In this document: positions 8,393 to 16,230 of the stretch, piece by piece
Numbering within the stretch: position 1 is the first letter of the stretch
How the letters are laid out: each line of letters opens with the position of its first letter
From: Paenibacillus polymyxa M1
Lineage (GTDB): Bacteria; Bacillota; Bacilli; Paenibacillales; Paenibacillaceae
Assembly (NCBI RefSeq): GCF_000237325.1
Contig: NC_017542.1
Location: 3,506,501-3,570,500, forward strand
Reading direction: 5' to 3'
DNA length: 64,000 nucleotides
Made by a program: the position numbers and the translations under genes
The notes under the pieces: generated by a model
Databases searched by the model: none
What the model saw: the letters and a program-made list of their open reading frames with translations, nothing else
Told to the model about the DNA's origin: nothing

Positions 8393-9646
8393 TTAACGAC
8401 GGTCTTTAGGTCCGCCCACAAACGCTTGCTCCTCGGTATCCAGATTATAAGCTGTATGCAACGCTTGAATAACCTCATGAAGCTTTCCAGCTTCAATTAC
8501 ACACGATACCTTGATTTCGGATGTGCTTACCATTTTAATGCTAACGCCTTGCTCGGCCAGCACGGCAAACATTTGCGCTGCAACACCCGGGTGGCTAACC
8601 ATTCCCGCACCTACAATGGATACCTTCACCAGATTTTCCTCAGACGTTACTTCACGGTATGGAAGCTCTCCGCGAATACCTTCCAGTGTCTTAAGTGCAG
8701 CTTCACGATCCGTCAGAGCTACTGTAAAGGAGAAATCTGCTTTTCCAGCTTCAACCCCGCTCTGCACAATAATGTCTACATCAATTTTGGCTGCTGCCAG
8801 TGTTCCGAAAACTTTTGCCAGTACACCAGGGATATCTGCAACGCCCAAAATACTGATTCTTGCTACATTTTTATCATATGCAATTCCACTGACTACAACG
8901 CCTTGCTCCATTACTGCATCCTCCTTTACGACTGTTCCTTCATTATGGTTAAAACTGGACCGCACAATCAACGGTACCCGGTTATGTTTGGCATACTCTA
9001 CCGCACGGGGATGTAAAACAGCCGCACCTAAATTGGCTAATTCCAGCATCTCATCATAAGAAATTTCTTTTAGCTTACGTGCCACCTTCACAATTCGTGG
9101 ATCTGTTGAATATATGCCGTCCACATCCGTGTAAATTTCACAGGCATCCGCTTGAATCGCCGCCGCCAGCGCAACGGCCGTCGTATCAGAACCACCACGT
9201 CCCAGCGTAGTAATATCTCCATCTGCAGACATCCCCTGGAAACCAGCTACAACAACAATCTTGTTGCTGCTCAGTGCATCCAGCACACGCTGAGGTTGAA
9301 TATCCGTAATCCGTGCCCGACCAAAGTCAGATTCAGTACGGAAGCCAGCCTGCCATCCTGTAAACGATACCGCTTCATGACCCAGCTGCTGAATAGCCAT
9401 CGACAACAATGCGATTGAAATTTGCTCGCCTGTCGTCATCAACATATCCAGCTCACGCGCAGGCAACTGCTCATTTAATAATTTAGCCTGGTCAATCAAT
9501 TCGTCTGTCGTGTCTCCCATTGCGGAAACGACCACTACACATTGATGCCCTTCACTCTGTTTCTCAACGACGCGTTTTGCCACGCGTTTCATGCGCTCCG
9601 TGTCACCGACGGAACTGCCTCCGAATTTCATGACATACAAAGACAA
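8393..9646 (-). CDS. lysC: aspartate kinase (LysC type, two ACT domains)
   Basis: Aspartokinase phosphorylates aspartate, the entry to lysine, diaminopimelate, threonine and methionine synthesis. The 417-residue protein has the kinase motif KFGGSSVG near the N-terminus, the GRGGSDTTAVALAAAI segment (about 163-178), and two C-terminal ACT regions (LGVADIPGVLAKVFGTLAAA and VSIVGAGMVSHPGVAAQMFA) that bind feedback amino acids. Translation appears to start at TTG (GGGAG, 9-nt spacer). It sits between efp and spoIIIAA, where B. subtilis has yqhV. No lysine riboswitch fits in the short upstream region. Confidence 0.95.
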   Translation of the reverse strand: MSLYVMKFGGSSVGDTERMKRVAKRVVEKQSEGHQCVVVVSAMGDTTDELIDQAKLLNEQLPARELDMLMTTGEQISIALLSMAIQQLGHEAVSFTGWQAGFRTESDFGRARITDIQPQRVLDALSSNKIVVVAGFQGMSADGDITTLGRGGSDTTAVALAAAIQADACEIYTDVDGIYSTDPRIVKVARKLKEISYDEMLELANLGAAVLHPRAVEYAKHNRVPLIVRSSFNHNEGTVVKEDAVMEQGVVVSGIAYDKNVARISILGVADIPGVLAKVFGTLAAAKIDVDIIVQSGVEAGKADFSFTVALTDREAALKTLEGIRGELPYREVTSEENLVKVSIVGAGMVSHPGVAAQMFAVLAEQGVSIKMVSTSEIKVSCVIEAGKLHEVIQALHTAYNLDTEEQAFVGGPKDRR

Positions 9647-9738
9647 CGATATTCACTCCCTCAGACTCACAGTATGTAACCTTGAGATGGCACCAAACGA
9701 TTTGAACGTGACATCCTGCGGCATAACTTTAGTACAGT

Positions 9739-9766
9739 ATAATACGAAAGTGCTGTGTGGAGCCAA
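9739..9766 (-). promoter_or_regulatory. candidate lysC promoter
   Basis: Minus strand TTGGCT (9761-9766), 16-bp spacer, TATTAT (9739-9744). It lies between the efp terminator and the lysC start, giving a leader of about 85 nt. Confidence 0.45.
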
Positions 9767-9785
9767 TGTTTTTTAATATTCCTAT

Positions 9786-9824
9786 ATATAAAAATATCCC
9801 CCGCCCTTAACAAGGACAGAGGAT
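9786..9824 (-). terminator. efp terminator
   Basis: A 13-bp minus-strand hairpin (9796-9824) with a 3-nt loop pairs ATCCTCTGTCCTT with AAGGGCGGGGGAT using several G-U pairs, followed by ATTTTTATATA. It ends the transcript 18 bp after the efp stop. Confidence 0.8.
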
Positions 9825-9841
9825 ACCAGAAACTGTAAATT

Positions 9842-10399
9842 CTATGCGCGAGACATGTATTTGCCGTCACGAGTATCAATTAACAATACGTCATCTTGGT
9901 TAATAAACAGAGGAACTTGAACATTCAAGCCTGTTTCCAGTTTGGCATTTTTGGTTGCACCTGTAGCTGTATTCCCTTTAATACCTGGTTCTGTTTCAAT
10001 TACTTTGAGCTCCACGCTGGTAGGCAGGTTGATACCCAGGATTTCTCCGTTGTAGCTTATGATGTTTACATTCATGTTTTCTTTCAGGAAGTTAAGCTCC
10101 CATTTCAGTTGATCGCTGGACAATGTAAATTGATCATATGTTTCGTTGTCCATGAATGTGTGATCGTCTGCACTAGCATACAGATAAGATACACCACGAT
10201 TTTCGATTTGCGCCCGGCCAATTGTTTCACCCGCACGGAATGTACGTTCAACCGTATTACCGTTACGCAGGTTTTTCAACTTGGAGCGTACGAATGCTGC
10301 GCCTTTACCTGGTTTTACGTGTTGAAAATCCAGAACTGTAAAAATATCTCCGTCTACCTCAACGGTCAAACCTGTTTTAAAATCATTAACGTTAATCAC
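9842..10399 (-). CDS. efp: translation elongation factor P
   Basis: EF-P relieves ribosome stalling at consecutive prolines. The 185-residue length is exact for the family. The KOW-like N-terminal domain carries the tip loop [11 protein letters not shown], with K32 at the position that is modified in many bacteria; two OB-fold domains follow, ending with [22 protein letters not shown]. The gene follows the Xaa-Pro peptidase by about 33 bp, the conserved yqhT-efp pair of Firmicutes. Confidence 0.98.
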   Translation of the reverse strand: MINVNDFKTGLTVEVDGDIFTVLDFQHVKPGKGAAFVRSKLKNLRNGNTVERTFRAGETIGRAQIENRGVSYLYASADDHTFMDNETYDQFTLSSDQLKWELNFLKENMNVNIISYNGEILGINLPTSVELKVIETEPGIKGNTATGATKNAKLETGLNVQVPLFINQDDVLLIDTRDGKYMSRA

Positions 10400-10432
10400 T
10401 AAAATACCCCTCCTACAGGACTGTTATCGTTA

Positions 10433-11512
10433 TTAAACGACTGTAAATTCTTTGCTCGAATGCGTTAATACTTTGATGCCGCTATCTGTAATAACGATAT
10501 CATCCTCGATCCGTACACCGCCCAATCCAGGCACATAGATACCTGGTTCGACCGTTACAACCATGCCCGGCTCCAGAATATCATCACTTGCCTTCGACAG
10601 ACGTGTAGATTCATGCACTTCAAGACCCAGACCATGACCTGTACTGTGTCCGAAATTGTCTCCATAGCCATGGCTCGCAATAATATCCCGGGTCAACGCA
10701 TCCGCTTCACGGCCTGTCATGCCCGGCTTAATATGTTCGAGTGCATGAAGCTGCGCCTTAAGTACAATATCATAGATCTCGCGCAACTGAGGCGCCAAAT
10801 CCCCTTGTGTAGCCACTGTACGGGTCAAATCGGAGCAATAGCCATCCAGCAACGCACCAAAATCAAACGTAATCAGCTCACCTGCTTGTACTAACTTTGC
10901 ACTGGCTACTCCATGAGGCAATGCCGAACGAACTCCGGATGCCACAATCGTGTCAAATGAAGAAGAAGTAGCTCCCTGCTTGCGCATGAAGAATTCCATT
11001 TCCAGATCCAGCTCACGCTCGCTGACTCCTGGTTTGATGTAAGGTAAAATGTGTGCAAATGTAGCATCTGCCAAATCCGCTGCCCGTTGCATCACTTCCA
11101 GCTCTTCCGCATCCTTGTACACCCGCAGCTTTTCCACAATGCCCGATACCGGAACCAGCTTAATAGGTGACAAATCTTCGCTGTAAGCTTTATGTGTCGC
11201 AACAGTTACATCATCCTGCTCAAAGCCTGTTTCGCTAATCTGATGGGAGGACAGCAATTCTTTTACTGTTTCCATGACCTGCGCAGCGTGCTGCACTACC
11301 GTAAAGCCTTGGGCTTGTTCGGTCGCTTGTGTCATATAACGAAAGTCAGTCAGCAAATAGCTATGGGATTCTGTAATCAGCACATAACCCGCTGAACCTG
11401 TGAAGCCTGTCAAATATCGACGATTGACAGGGCTAGTAATCAGCATAGCCCGCAGATTATGCTCGCCCAGCGCCTGCCGCAACTTTAGCACCCGGTCATT
11501 CTTCATCTTCAT
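10433..11512 (-). CDS. yqhT: Xaa-Pro peptidase (M24 family, YqhT-like)
   Basis: This is an M24 metallopeptidase that releases the residue before proline. The N-terminal creatinase-like domain (LTGFTGSAGYVLI) precedes the pita-bread domain with metal ligands in FDFGALLDGYCSDLTRT, the GHSTGHGLGLEVHE histidine segment, and the final glutamates in VVTVEPGIYVPGLGGVRIEDD. The start at 11512 (MKMKND) is preferred because GAGGGGAGCGG directly precedes it; the longer frame to 11530 would begin inside that ribosome site. Length is 359 residues. It is probably co-transcribed with efp. Confidence 0.94.
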   Translation of the reverse strand: MKMKNDRVLKLRQALGEHNLRAMLITSPVNRRYLTGFTGSAGYVLITESHSYLLTDFRYMTQATEQAQGFTVVQHAAQVMETVKELLSSHQISETGFEQDDVTVATHKAYSEDLSPIKLVPVSGIVEKLRVYKDAEELEVMQRAADLADATFAHILPYIKPGVSERELDLEMEFFMRKQGATSSSFDTIVASGVRSALPHGVASAKLVQAGELITFDFGALLDGYCSDLTRTVATQGDLAPQLREIYDIVLKAQLHALEHIKPGMTGREADALTRDIIASHGYGDNFGHSTGHGLGLEVHESTRLSKASDDILEPGMVVTVEPGIYVPGLGGVRIEDDIVITDSGIKVLTHSSKEFTVV

Positions 11513-11580
11513 TCCGCTCCCCTCTGTCAAATAACCAAATGCTATTTTAACACAGGGGATAGGCGCTTGAGAAGTTTTTG

Positions 11581-12171
11581 TTACGTTCTGCCCCCGGCCT
11601 TCTCAGGCTCGCGCATTCTTTCATCCGTATACTCGACAGCAACGGTATATCCGATAAATAGTCCCCACAGTAGAAATACACAAACTTCCGTATATATGGA
11701 ATTCCATGTTAACCGATAAGGAGGGTTCATCATCCCTAACTTAGGACCTGTTAACACAAATAAAACAACCCACCAGATCAGACCGTATATAATGCCGGGT
11801 ATAGGGCCATTAAACCTGCGCAAAATCAGAGTGTACACCAAGGACGCTACAACGGACAATGCAATAAAAAACAGCAGCCCTACCAAATGCCCTGCCATGG
11901 TGTTCATGAACGAATGCTTAAAAAACGGCTCTGCCAGAAAGCCAGGCGCCACTACTGTAAAGTGCAGCGTATAAAATAGCCAGCGCAGCAATCCCCAGAG
12001 CAAACCCGCAAAAAAACCCAGCTCAAGTGCAAAGGGAATGAGCGGTGTATGTACTTTGCCTGACTGTTGTCTGCCTCTGCTACTGTTGTCATTATGATTA
12101 CGTTGATCTTGAGATTCGCGAGACTGTTCCTGGTCATGACCTATTTTCGGTATAGAGTAAGTTTCACTCAT
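11581..12171 (-). CDS. yqhR: conserved membrane protein YqhR
   Basis: A 196-residue protein with a polar N-terminal tail rich in Gln/Ser/Arg (residues 1-40) and four predicted membrane helices (for example LELGFFAGLLWGLLRWLFYTL and FFIALSVVASLVYTLIL). The start at 12171 (MSETYS) is chosen because AAAGGAGAT lies 8 nt upstream; an in-frame ATG at 12210 lacks such a site. The fold and the position between yqhQ and yqhT match YqhR of Bacillus, whose function is unknown. Confidence 0.85.
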   Translation of the reverse strand: MSETYSIPKIGHDQEQSRESQDQRNHNDNSSRGRQQSGKVHTPLIPFALELGFFAGLLWGLLRWLFYTLHFTVVAPGFLAEPFFKHSFMNTMAGHLVGLLFFIALSVVASLVYTLILRRFNGPIPGIIYGLIWWVVLFVLTGPKLGMMNPPYRLTWNSIYTEVCVFLLWGLFIGYTVAVEYTDERMREPEKAGGRT

Positions 12172-12342
12172 GTGGTTGGATCTCCTTTCAAAATGCATAA
12201 ATTTTCTCATGGTAAAGACTCATTGTTATAAGGAAAAGCATGTGTACTTTCACCAGATTCGTGCCTATCCATTTTGAGAGGTAGTATGCTCCAGTGGTGG
12301 GTATTTTAACAATGAAATTGAATGGATTTTGTATTCTTTTCA

Positions 12343-12371
12343 TTGACAAAAATTCAATCCTGTTTCATAAT
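12343..12371 (+). promoter_or_regulatory. promoter of the iron-binding lipoprotein gene
   Basis: TTGACA (12343-12348), 17-bp spacer, CATAAT (12366-12371). The Fur box begins 10 bp after the -10 hexamer, so bound repressor would cover the transcription start. Confidence 0.75.
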
Positions 12372-12380
12372 ATAATGATG

Positions 12381-12403
12381 AAAATGATAATCATTATCAT
12401 TTT
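12381..12403. promoter_or_regulatory. Fur box
   Basis: A 23-bp perfect odd palindrome: AAAATGATAAT, a central C, then the reverse complement ATTATCATTTT. It contains the classical Fur motif TGATAATNATTATCA and overlaps the start of transcription of the gene at 12434. Confidence 0.93.
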
Positions 12404-12433
12404 ATAATACGTTTATATAGGAGAACGCAATCT

Positions 12434-13435
12434 ATGAAAAAGGGATTTATCGGATTCTTATTGTTACTGACTTTTATGCTCACACTGGCAGGTTGTGGAG
12501 CAACTGACAATGCAGCGAATAAAGGCCAGACAGCTACGTCGGGTAGCAAACCTACTGAAGCAGCGACCGGTCCTGTGACAGTAAAGCATAACCGTGGTGA
12601 GCTCACGCTTGACAAGCCCGCTCAGCGTGTCGTAGTACTGGAATGGACATTCACGGAGGATTTGATTGCATTGGGCGTGCAGCCGGTTGGTAATGCGGAC
12701 AATGCCAACTATAAGGTGTATGTGACTCCAGAGGCAGCTCTGGACAGTAACGTGGTCGATGTCGGTACACGCAACGAGCCTAATTTGGAGGCGATTGCTG
12801 CATTAAAGCCGGATCTCATCATCTCCAACTTTGATGGGAATGAAGCAATCTATGAGCAACTCAAGGCTATCGCACCGACGATTGAATATAATCTGAACGA
12901 TGGTAACGGCTACGACTATGATAAGATGGTAGAGATTTTTAATAGTATCGCAGTCGCTCTTGGAAAAGAGGATAAAGCTAAGCAGGTGCTTGCCGATCTG
13001 GATCAGCATTATGCCGAAGCCAAACAAAAGCTCGCCGCTGCAGACAAGTCGGATTTTCATTTTATACTGACACAGGCTTTCACTTCCCAAAATGCAGCCA
13101 GCCTGCGTATGTTTTCAGATAATTCAGTCGTCGTGGGAACATTGGCGAAGATCGGTTTGGTCAACGATTGGAAACCGAGCAAGGTTGAATCATATGGCTT
13201 TTCAACTGTAGGCATTGAAGCTCTGTCAGCTGTTCAGGACAGTAACTTTATCTATATTGTGCAGCCGGACGATAATGTTTTCGGCTCATCTATGAAAAAT
13301 AATTCTGTTTGGAACGGTTTGAAATTCGTCAAAGAAAAACGTACTTATCCGTTGGCCAGTACAACATGGACGTTTGGCGGCCCGGTCTCGTCAAAGGGAC
13401 TGGTTGATGGAGTTGTAGGGGCAATCACGCAATAA
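12434..13435 (+). CDS. iron-siderophore ABC transporter substrate-binding lipoprotein
   Basis: The 333-residue protein has a lipoprotein signal (LLTFMLTLAGC, lipidated C21), a Ser/Thr-rich linker and a FecB/FhuD-type periplasmic-binding fold beginning RVVVLEWTFTEDLIALGVQPVG, with the NLEAIAALKPDLIISNFDGNEA segment. The family binds ferric siderophores or ferric citrate at the cell surface. A strong Fur box and promoter lie upstream, so expression should rise in iron starvation. No permease or ATPase gene is adjacent: a terminator follows at 13480. The ligand cannot be named from sequence. Confidence 0.92.
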   Translation: MKKGFIGFLLLLTFMLTLAGCGATDNAANKGQTATSGSKPTEAATGPVTVKHNRGELTLDKPAQRVVVLEWTFTEDLIALGVQPVGNADNANYKVYVTPEAALDSNVVDVGTRNEPNLEAIAALKPDLIISNFDGNEAIYEQLKAIAPTIEYNLNDGNGYDYDKMVEIFNSIAVALGKEDKAKQVLADLDQHYAEAKQKLAAADKSDFHFILTQAFTSQNAASLRMFSDNSVVVGTLAKIGLVNDWKPSKVESYGFSTVGIEALSAVQDSNFIYIVQPDDNVFGSSMKNNSVWNGLKFVKEKRTYPLASTTWTFGGPVSSKGLVDGVVGAITQ

Positions 13436-13479
13436 ATTTCATGTTGACGATTCCGTCTGGATTTATAACTGACGATAAT

Positions 13480-13524
13480 AAGCATTTATGGGGGCAGTTT
13501 GACCGCTCTCATAAATGCTTTTTT
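13480..13524 (+). terminator. terminator of the iron-binding lipoprotein gene
   Basis: AAGCATTTATG (13480-13490) pairs with CATAAATGCTT (13510-13520), followed by TTTTTT. Bases 13525-13706 hold no gene and lead into yqhQ. Confidence 0.9.
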
Positions 13525-13706
13525 AAACCTATGGTATGAGTCTCCCCCACACACTACAAGGATTTCCATCTTCTCCGTTATGACTAATTAGCCTTTTCAA
13601 ATGATAAAATTAGCAGGGCACCACATCCCATTTTCGTCTAACTAGATATTCCCTTCCAAATTCGATACAATATACAAAAAAGCATGTATTAAGAGAGGTG
13701 AGACGG

Positions 13707-14699
13707 TTGTCACAAGCATCCAAGCCTGTGAGCTACGGCGGTCAGGCAGTCATTGAAGGTGTCATGTTCGGCGGCAAGCGTGTCAATGTCACGGCAGTTC
13801 GCCGCAAATCTGGCGAAATCACATATTTGGAAGTACCACGTAAGGAGCAATCCTGGGTGTCCAAATTCCGCAGAATTCCGTTATTGCGGGGGATTGTCAG
13901 CATCATCGACTCCAGTGCCAAGGGCACCAAGCATTTGAACTATTCAGCCGATGCGTATGCTGATGATGAAGTAGATCCGGAAGAACGCGCTGAACAAAAG
14001 AAAAAAGAGGAATCCCGTTGGAGCCTGAGCATGATGATCGGCGTGGCTGCGGTCGGTATATTGTCCTTCCTCTTTGGCAAAATTGTATTAACCCTCGTTC
14101 CAGTTGTTGTGGAGAGTTTCCTGTTTGACGGTTTGTTTCACAACCAGATTTTGCATAATCTCGCTGAAGGAGCTATTAAGCTGATTTTGCTGCTGGCTTA
14201 TTTATGGGGTATTTCCCAGACTCCGTTAATCAAGCGACTGTTTCAATATCACGGCGCGGAGCATAAAGTGATTACTGCATTTGAAGCAGGGGAAGAACTA
14301 ACTCCAGCCAACGTACAAAAATATAGTCGACTGCATTACCGCTGCGGCAGCAGCTTTATTATGCTCACCGTGATTATCGGGGTACTTGTCTATTCCCTGT
14401 TTACCTACGATAATCTGTGGGAGCGCATGGGGCAACGTCTTTTACTGCTTCCGATCGTATTGGGTCTTTCTTTTGAATTCCTCAAGCTGACCAATGCACT
14501 TCGGGAAATTCCAGTGCTTCGTTATCTAGGTTACCCCGGCCTATGGCTGCAGTTGCTTACCACCAAAGAACCGACCGATGATCAAGTCGAGGTATCGATT
14601 GCCTCATTTAAGCGTATGCTTGAATTGGATGCTGAGTTGGAAAATGTACCTGTAAAGGAGACCCTCAACAGTCCGGTCCTTGATCCTGTGAAAGGATGA
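13707..14699 (+). CDS. yqhQ: DUF1385 membrane protein YqhQ
   Basis: The 330-residue protein starts SQASKPVSYGGQAVIEGVMF, the signature of the DUF1385 family, and carries the conserved YHGAEHKVITAFE and RLHYRCGSSF segments plus about four membrane helices. The start is taken as TTG at 13707, because AGAGGTGA lies properly upstream; a GTG at 13698 would overlap that ribosome site. Function is unknown; in Bacillus the gene adjoins yqhP and yqhR, as here, although yqhR is divergent in this window. Confidence 0.92.
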   Translation: MSQASKPVSYGGQAVIEGVMFGGKRVNVTAVRRKSGEITYLEVPRKEQSWVSKFRRIPLLRGIVSIIDSSAKGTKHLNYSADAYADDEVDPEERAEQKKKEESRWSLSMMIGVAAVGILSFLFGKIVLTLVPVVVESFLFDGLFHNQILHNLAEGAIKLILLLAYLWGISQTPLIKRLFQYHGAEHKVITAFEAGEELTPANVQKYSRLHYRCGSSFIMLTVIIGVLVYSLFTYDNLWERMGQRLLLLPIVLGLSFEFLKLTNALREIPVLRYLGYPGLWLQLLTTKEPTDDQVEVSIASFKRMLELDAELENVPVKETLNSPVLDPVKG

Positions 14700-14703
14700 G
14701 TGA

Positions 14704-15027
14704 ATGATGTACAGACATGCCGTTATTTTCTGGCTTACCCTTGCTTTGGGCGCATATGGAATTATAGATATGCTATGGAAAGGTAGCTGGGGCTTTCTCA
14801 TTAGTTTACTAATCCCTGTTTTTATTTTTGCAGTTATATTTCTGCTGTACAAATACCAGCCTGGACAACGCAAGCGAACTCCCAAAATTAAGCCCTCTGT
14901 GCGCACCATGGCCAAAACAGCCAACACACGTAAGCAGCAAACTACAAGCAAACGCAAAACTTATCCTTTTCATGTTATTGAGGGTTCCAAGGGTAAAAAT
15001 GAAGAGGAACAACCCAAATATCATTAA
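14704..15027 (+). CDS. small membrane protein in the yqhP position
   Basis: A 107-residue product with two hydrophobic segments (VIFWLTLALGAYGIIDML and FLISLLIPVFIFAVIFLLY) and a strongly basic, Lys/Thr-rich tail. It begins 4 bp after the yqhQ stop and so is co-transcribed with it. Position suggests the Bacillus yqhP gene, but the sequence alone does not prove orthology; no function is known. Confidence 0.75.
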   Translation: MMYRHAVIFWLTLALGAYGIIDMLWKGSWGFLISLLIPVFIFAVIFLLYKYQPGQRKRTPKIKPSVRTMAKTANTRKQQTTSKRKTYPFHVIEGSKGKNEEEQPKYH

Positions 15028-15054
15028 TAATCATCAACCTTTAAAATGTAGCAC

Positions 15055-15107
15055 AAAGGAGCCATTACCCGTGTTTTGAAATATGACCGGGAAGAGGCTC
15101 CTTTTTT
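15055..15107 (+). terminator. terminator of the yqhQ operon
   Basis: AAAGGAGCC (15055-15063) pairs with GGCTCCTTT (15096-15104) and is followed by a run of T residues on the plus strand. Confidence 0.85.
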
Positions 15108-15145
15108 ACTTTCATTAAATTACTTCACCTGCCAGTAAGTGGTGC

Positions 15146-16135
15146 TTATTTCATGGCGTACATGGTATCTTTCATCAATTGATACTTACTATACTGCTGC
15201 TGGTAAGAAGTGATACTCCATTTGTGGAAAAAAGCTTCTCCTGCCTGCACACCGGAAGCATATAACAAATCACTTTGCTCTAGTGAAATGCTGAATTGTG
15301 CTGTGCGGATACCTAAAGTTGGAATTTTAATGGTCCGATACCGATTCTCCTGCTCAATATACCGTTCATCATGTGCCGATAGCATTGTATCAAAAATAGC
15401 CTGCAGCATGGTCAATGGGCCTCGTATATAAGAAACTTTGGTCTCCGTCCCTGTTTTGCCCACCATTTGAAACCCTACCGTTGGAATCGTTTTGGCCTCA
15501 CGTTCATTTACAGGCTCATCAAAAAGCCACAAAGGCAAATTACTGAGCAAGGCCCCGTCAACTACAAATACAAATTGCTGGGAAAAGGTTTTTCCCTTGG
15601 CAAGTGCAGAATCAAGTCTTAACATAACAGGATCAAAAAAATAAGGGATACTGGTGCTCATCCGAATGGCCTTGGCTACCTCCAGCGAAGAGGGGTTTAT
15701 ACCAAAACGTTTGATGTCCTCAGGAAGCACCAAAATGCGTCCATTCGTAATGTCTGATGCAATAATGCGCAGCTTGCCAGGAGGTAGATCCGCGAACGTA
15801 CGCACTCCTTTAGCTCGTAACAGCTCGCGTACCCAATGCTCCAGTGCCTCCCCTGAGTAGAGCCCTTTTTTAAGAAAGATACGTGCTGCTGGCCCAACCC
15901 ACTTAATGTTGAATACTGGAGAACGTCGTAGCAACTTGACCAAGGGGGTTTTCTCAATTACGGCTTTCATTTCATCCGCCGTATATCCCGCAGCCAATAA
16001 AGCAGCTACAATAGCACCTGATGATGTACCTGCCAAACGATTGAATACAATATCATGATCCTCGGCAGCCTTAACTGCACCCGCCAGCGATATTCCCTTA
16101 ACCCCTCCACCCTGGAACACAGCATTGATCAGCAT
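15146..16135 (-). CDS. yqhO: patatin-like phospholipase (YqhO family)
   Basis: The 329-residue protein has the patatin signature: oxyanion hole FQGGGVKGISLAG at residues 8-20, nucleophile elbow GTSSGA with Ser near residue 39, and the dyad aspartate in VVDGALLSNLP. Patatin-like enzymes hydrolyse acyl esters of lipids; the substrate is unknown. The ribosome site GGAGG (11 nt before ATG) lies inside the 3' arm of the upstream terminator hairpin, which may limit translation. No signal peptide is seen, so a cytoplasmic location is inferred. Confidence 0.92.
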   Translation of the reverse strand: MLINAVFQGGGVKGISLAGAVKAAEDHDIVFNRLAGTSSGAIVAALLAAGYTADEMKAVIEKTPLVKLLRRSPVFNIKWVGPAARIFLKKGLYSGEALEHWVRELLRAKGVRTFADLPPGKLRIIASDITNGRILVLPEDIKRFGINPSSLEVAKAIRMSTSIPYFFDPVMLRLDSALAKGKTFSQQFVFVVDGALLSNLPLWLFDEPVNEREAKTIPTVGFQMVGKTGTETKVSYIRGPLTMLQAIFDTMLSAHDERYIEQENRYRTIKIPTLGIRTAQFSISLEQSDLLYASGVQAGEAFFHKWSITSYQQQYSKYQLMKDTMYAMK

Positions 16136-16140
16136 AGATC

Positions 16141-16201
16141 AAAAAACCTCCGTTCTCTTGGGAGTAAGCAGTTCTACTGCTTATCTATGAGAACGGAGGT
16201 C
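16141..16201 (-). terminator. terminator of the GHL10 glycosidase gene; overlaps the yqhO ribosome site
   Basis: Minus strand ACCTCCGTTCTC pairs with GAGAACGGAGGT, with an inner AAGCAGT/ACTGCTT stem, followed by TTTTTT. The descending arm contains the GGAGG used by yqhO. Confidence 0.88.
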
Positions 16202-16230
16202 CATATAGAACCTAAATGATCCAATTTATA

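Noticed and set aside
9647..9841. Lysine riboswitch before lysC
   Set aside because: Only 195 bp separate lysC from efp; part of this is the efp terminator, and none of the conserved lysine-box sequences is present.
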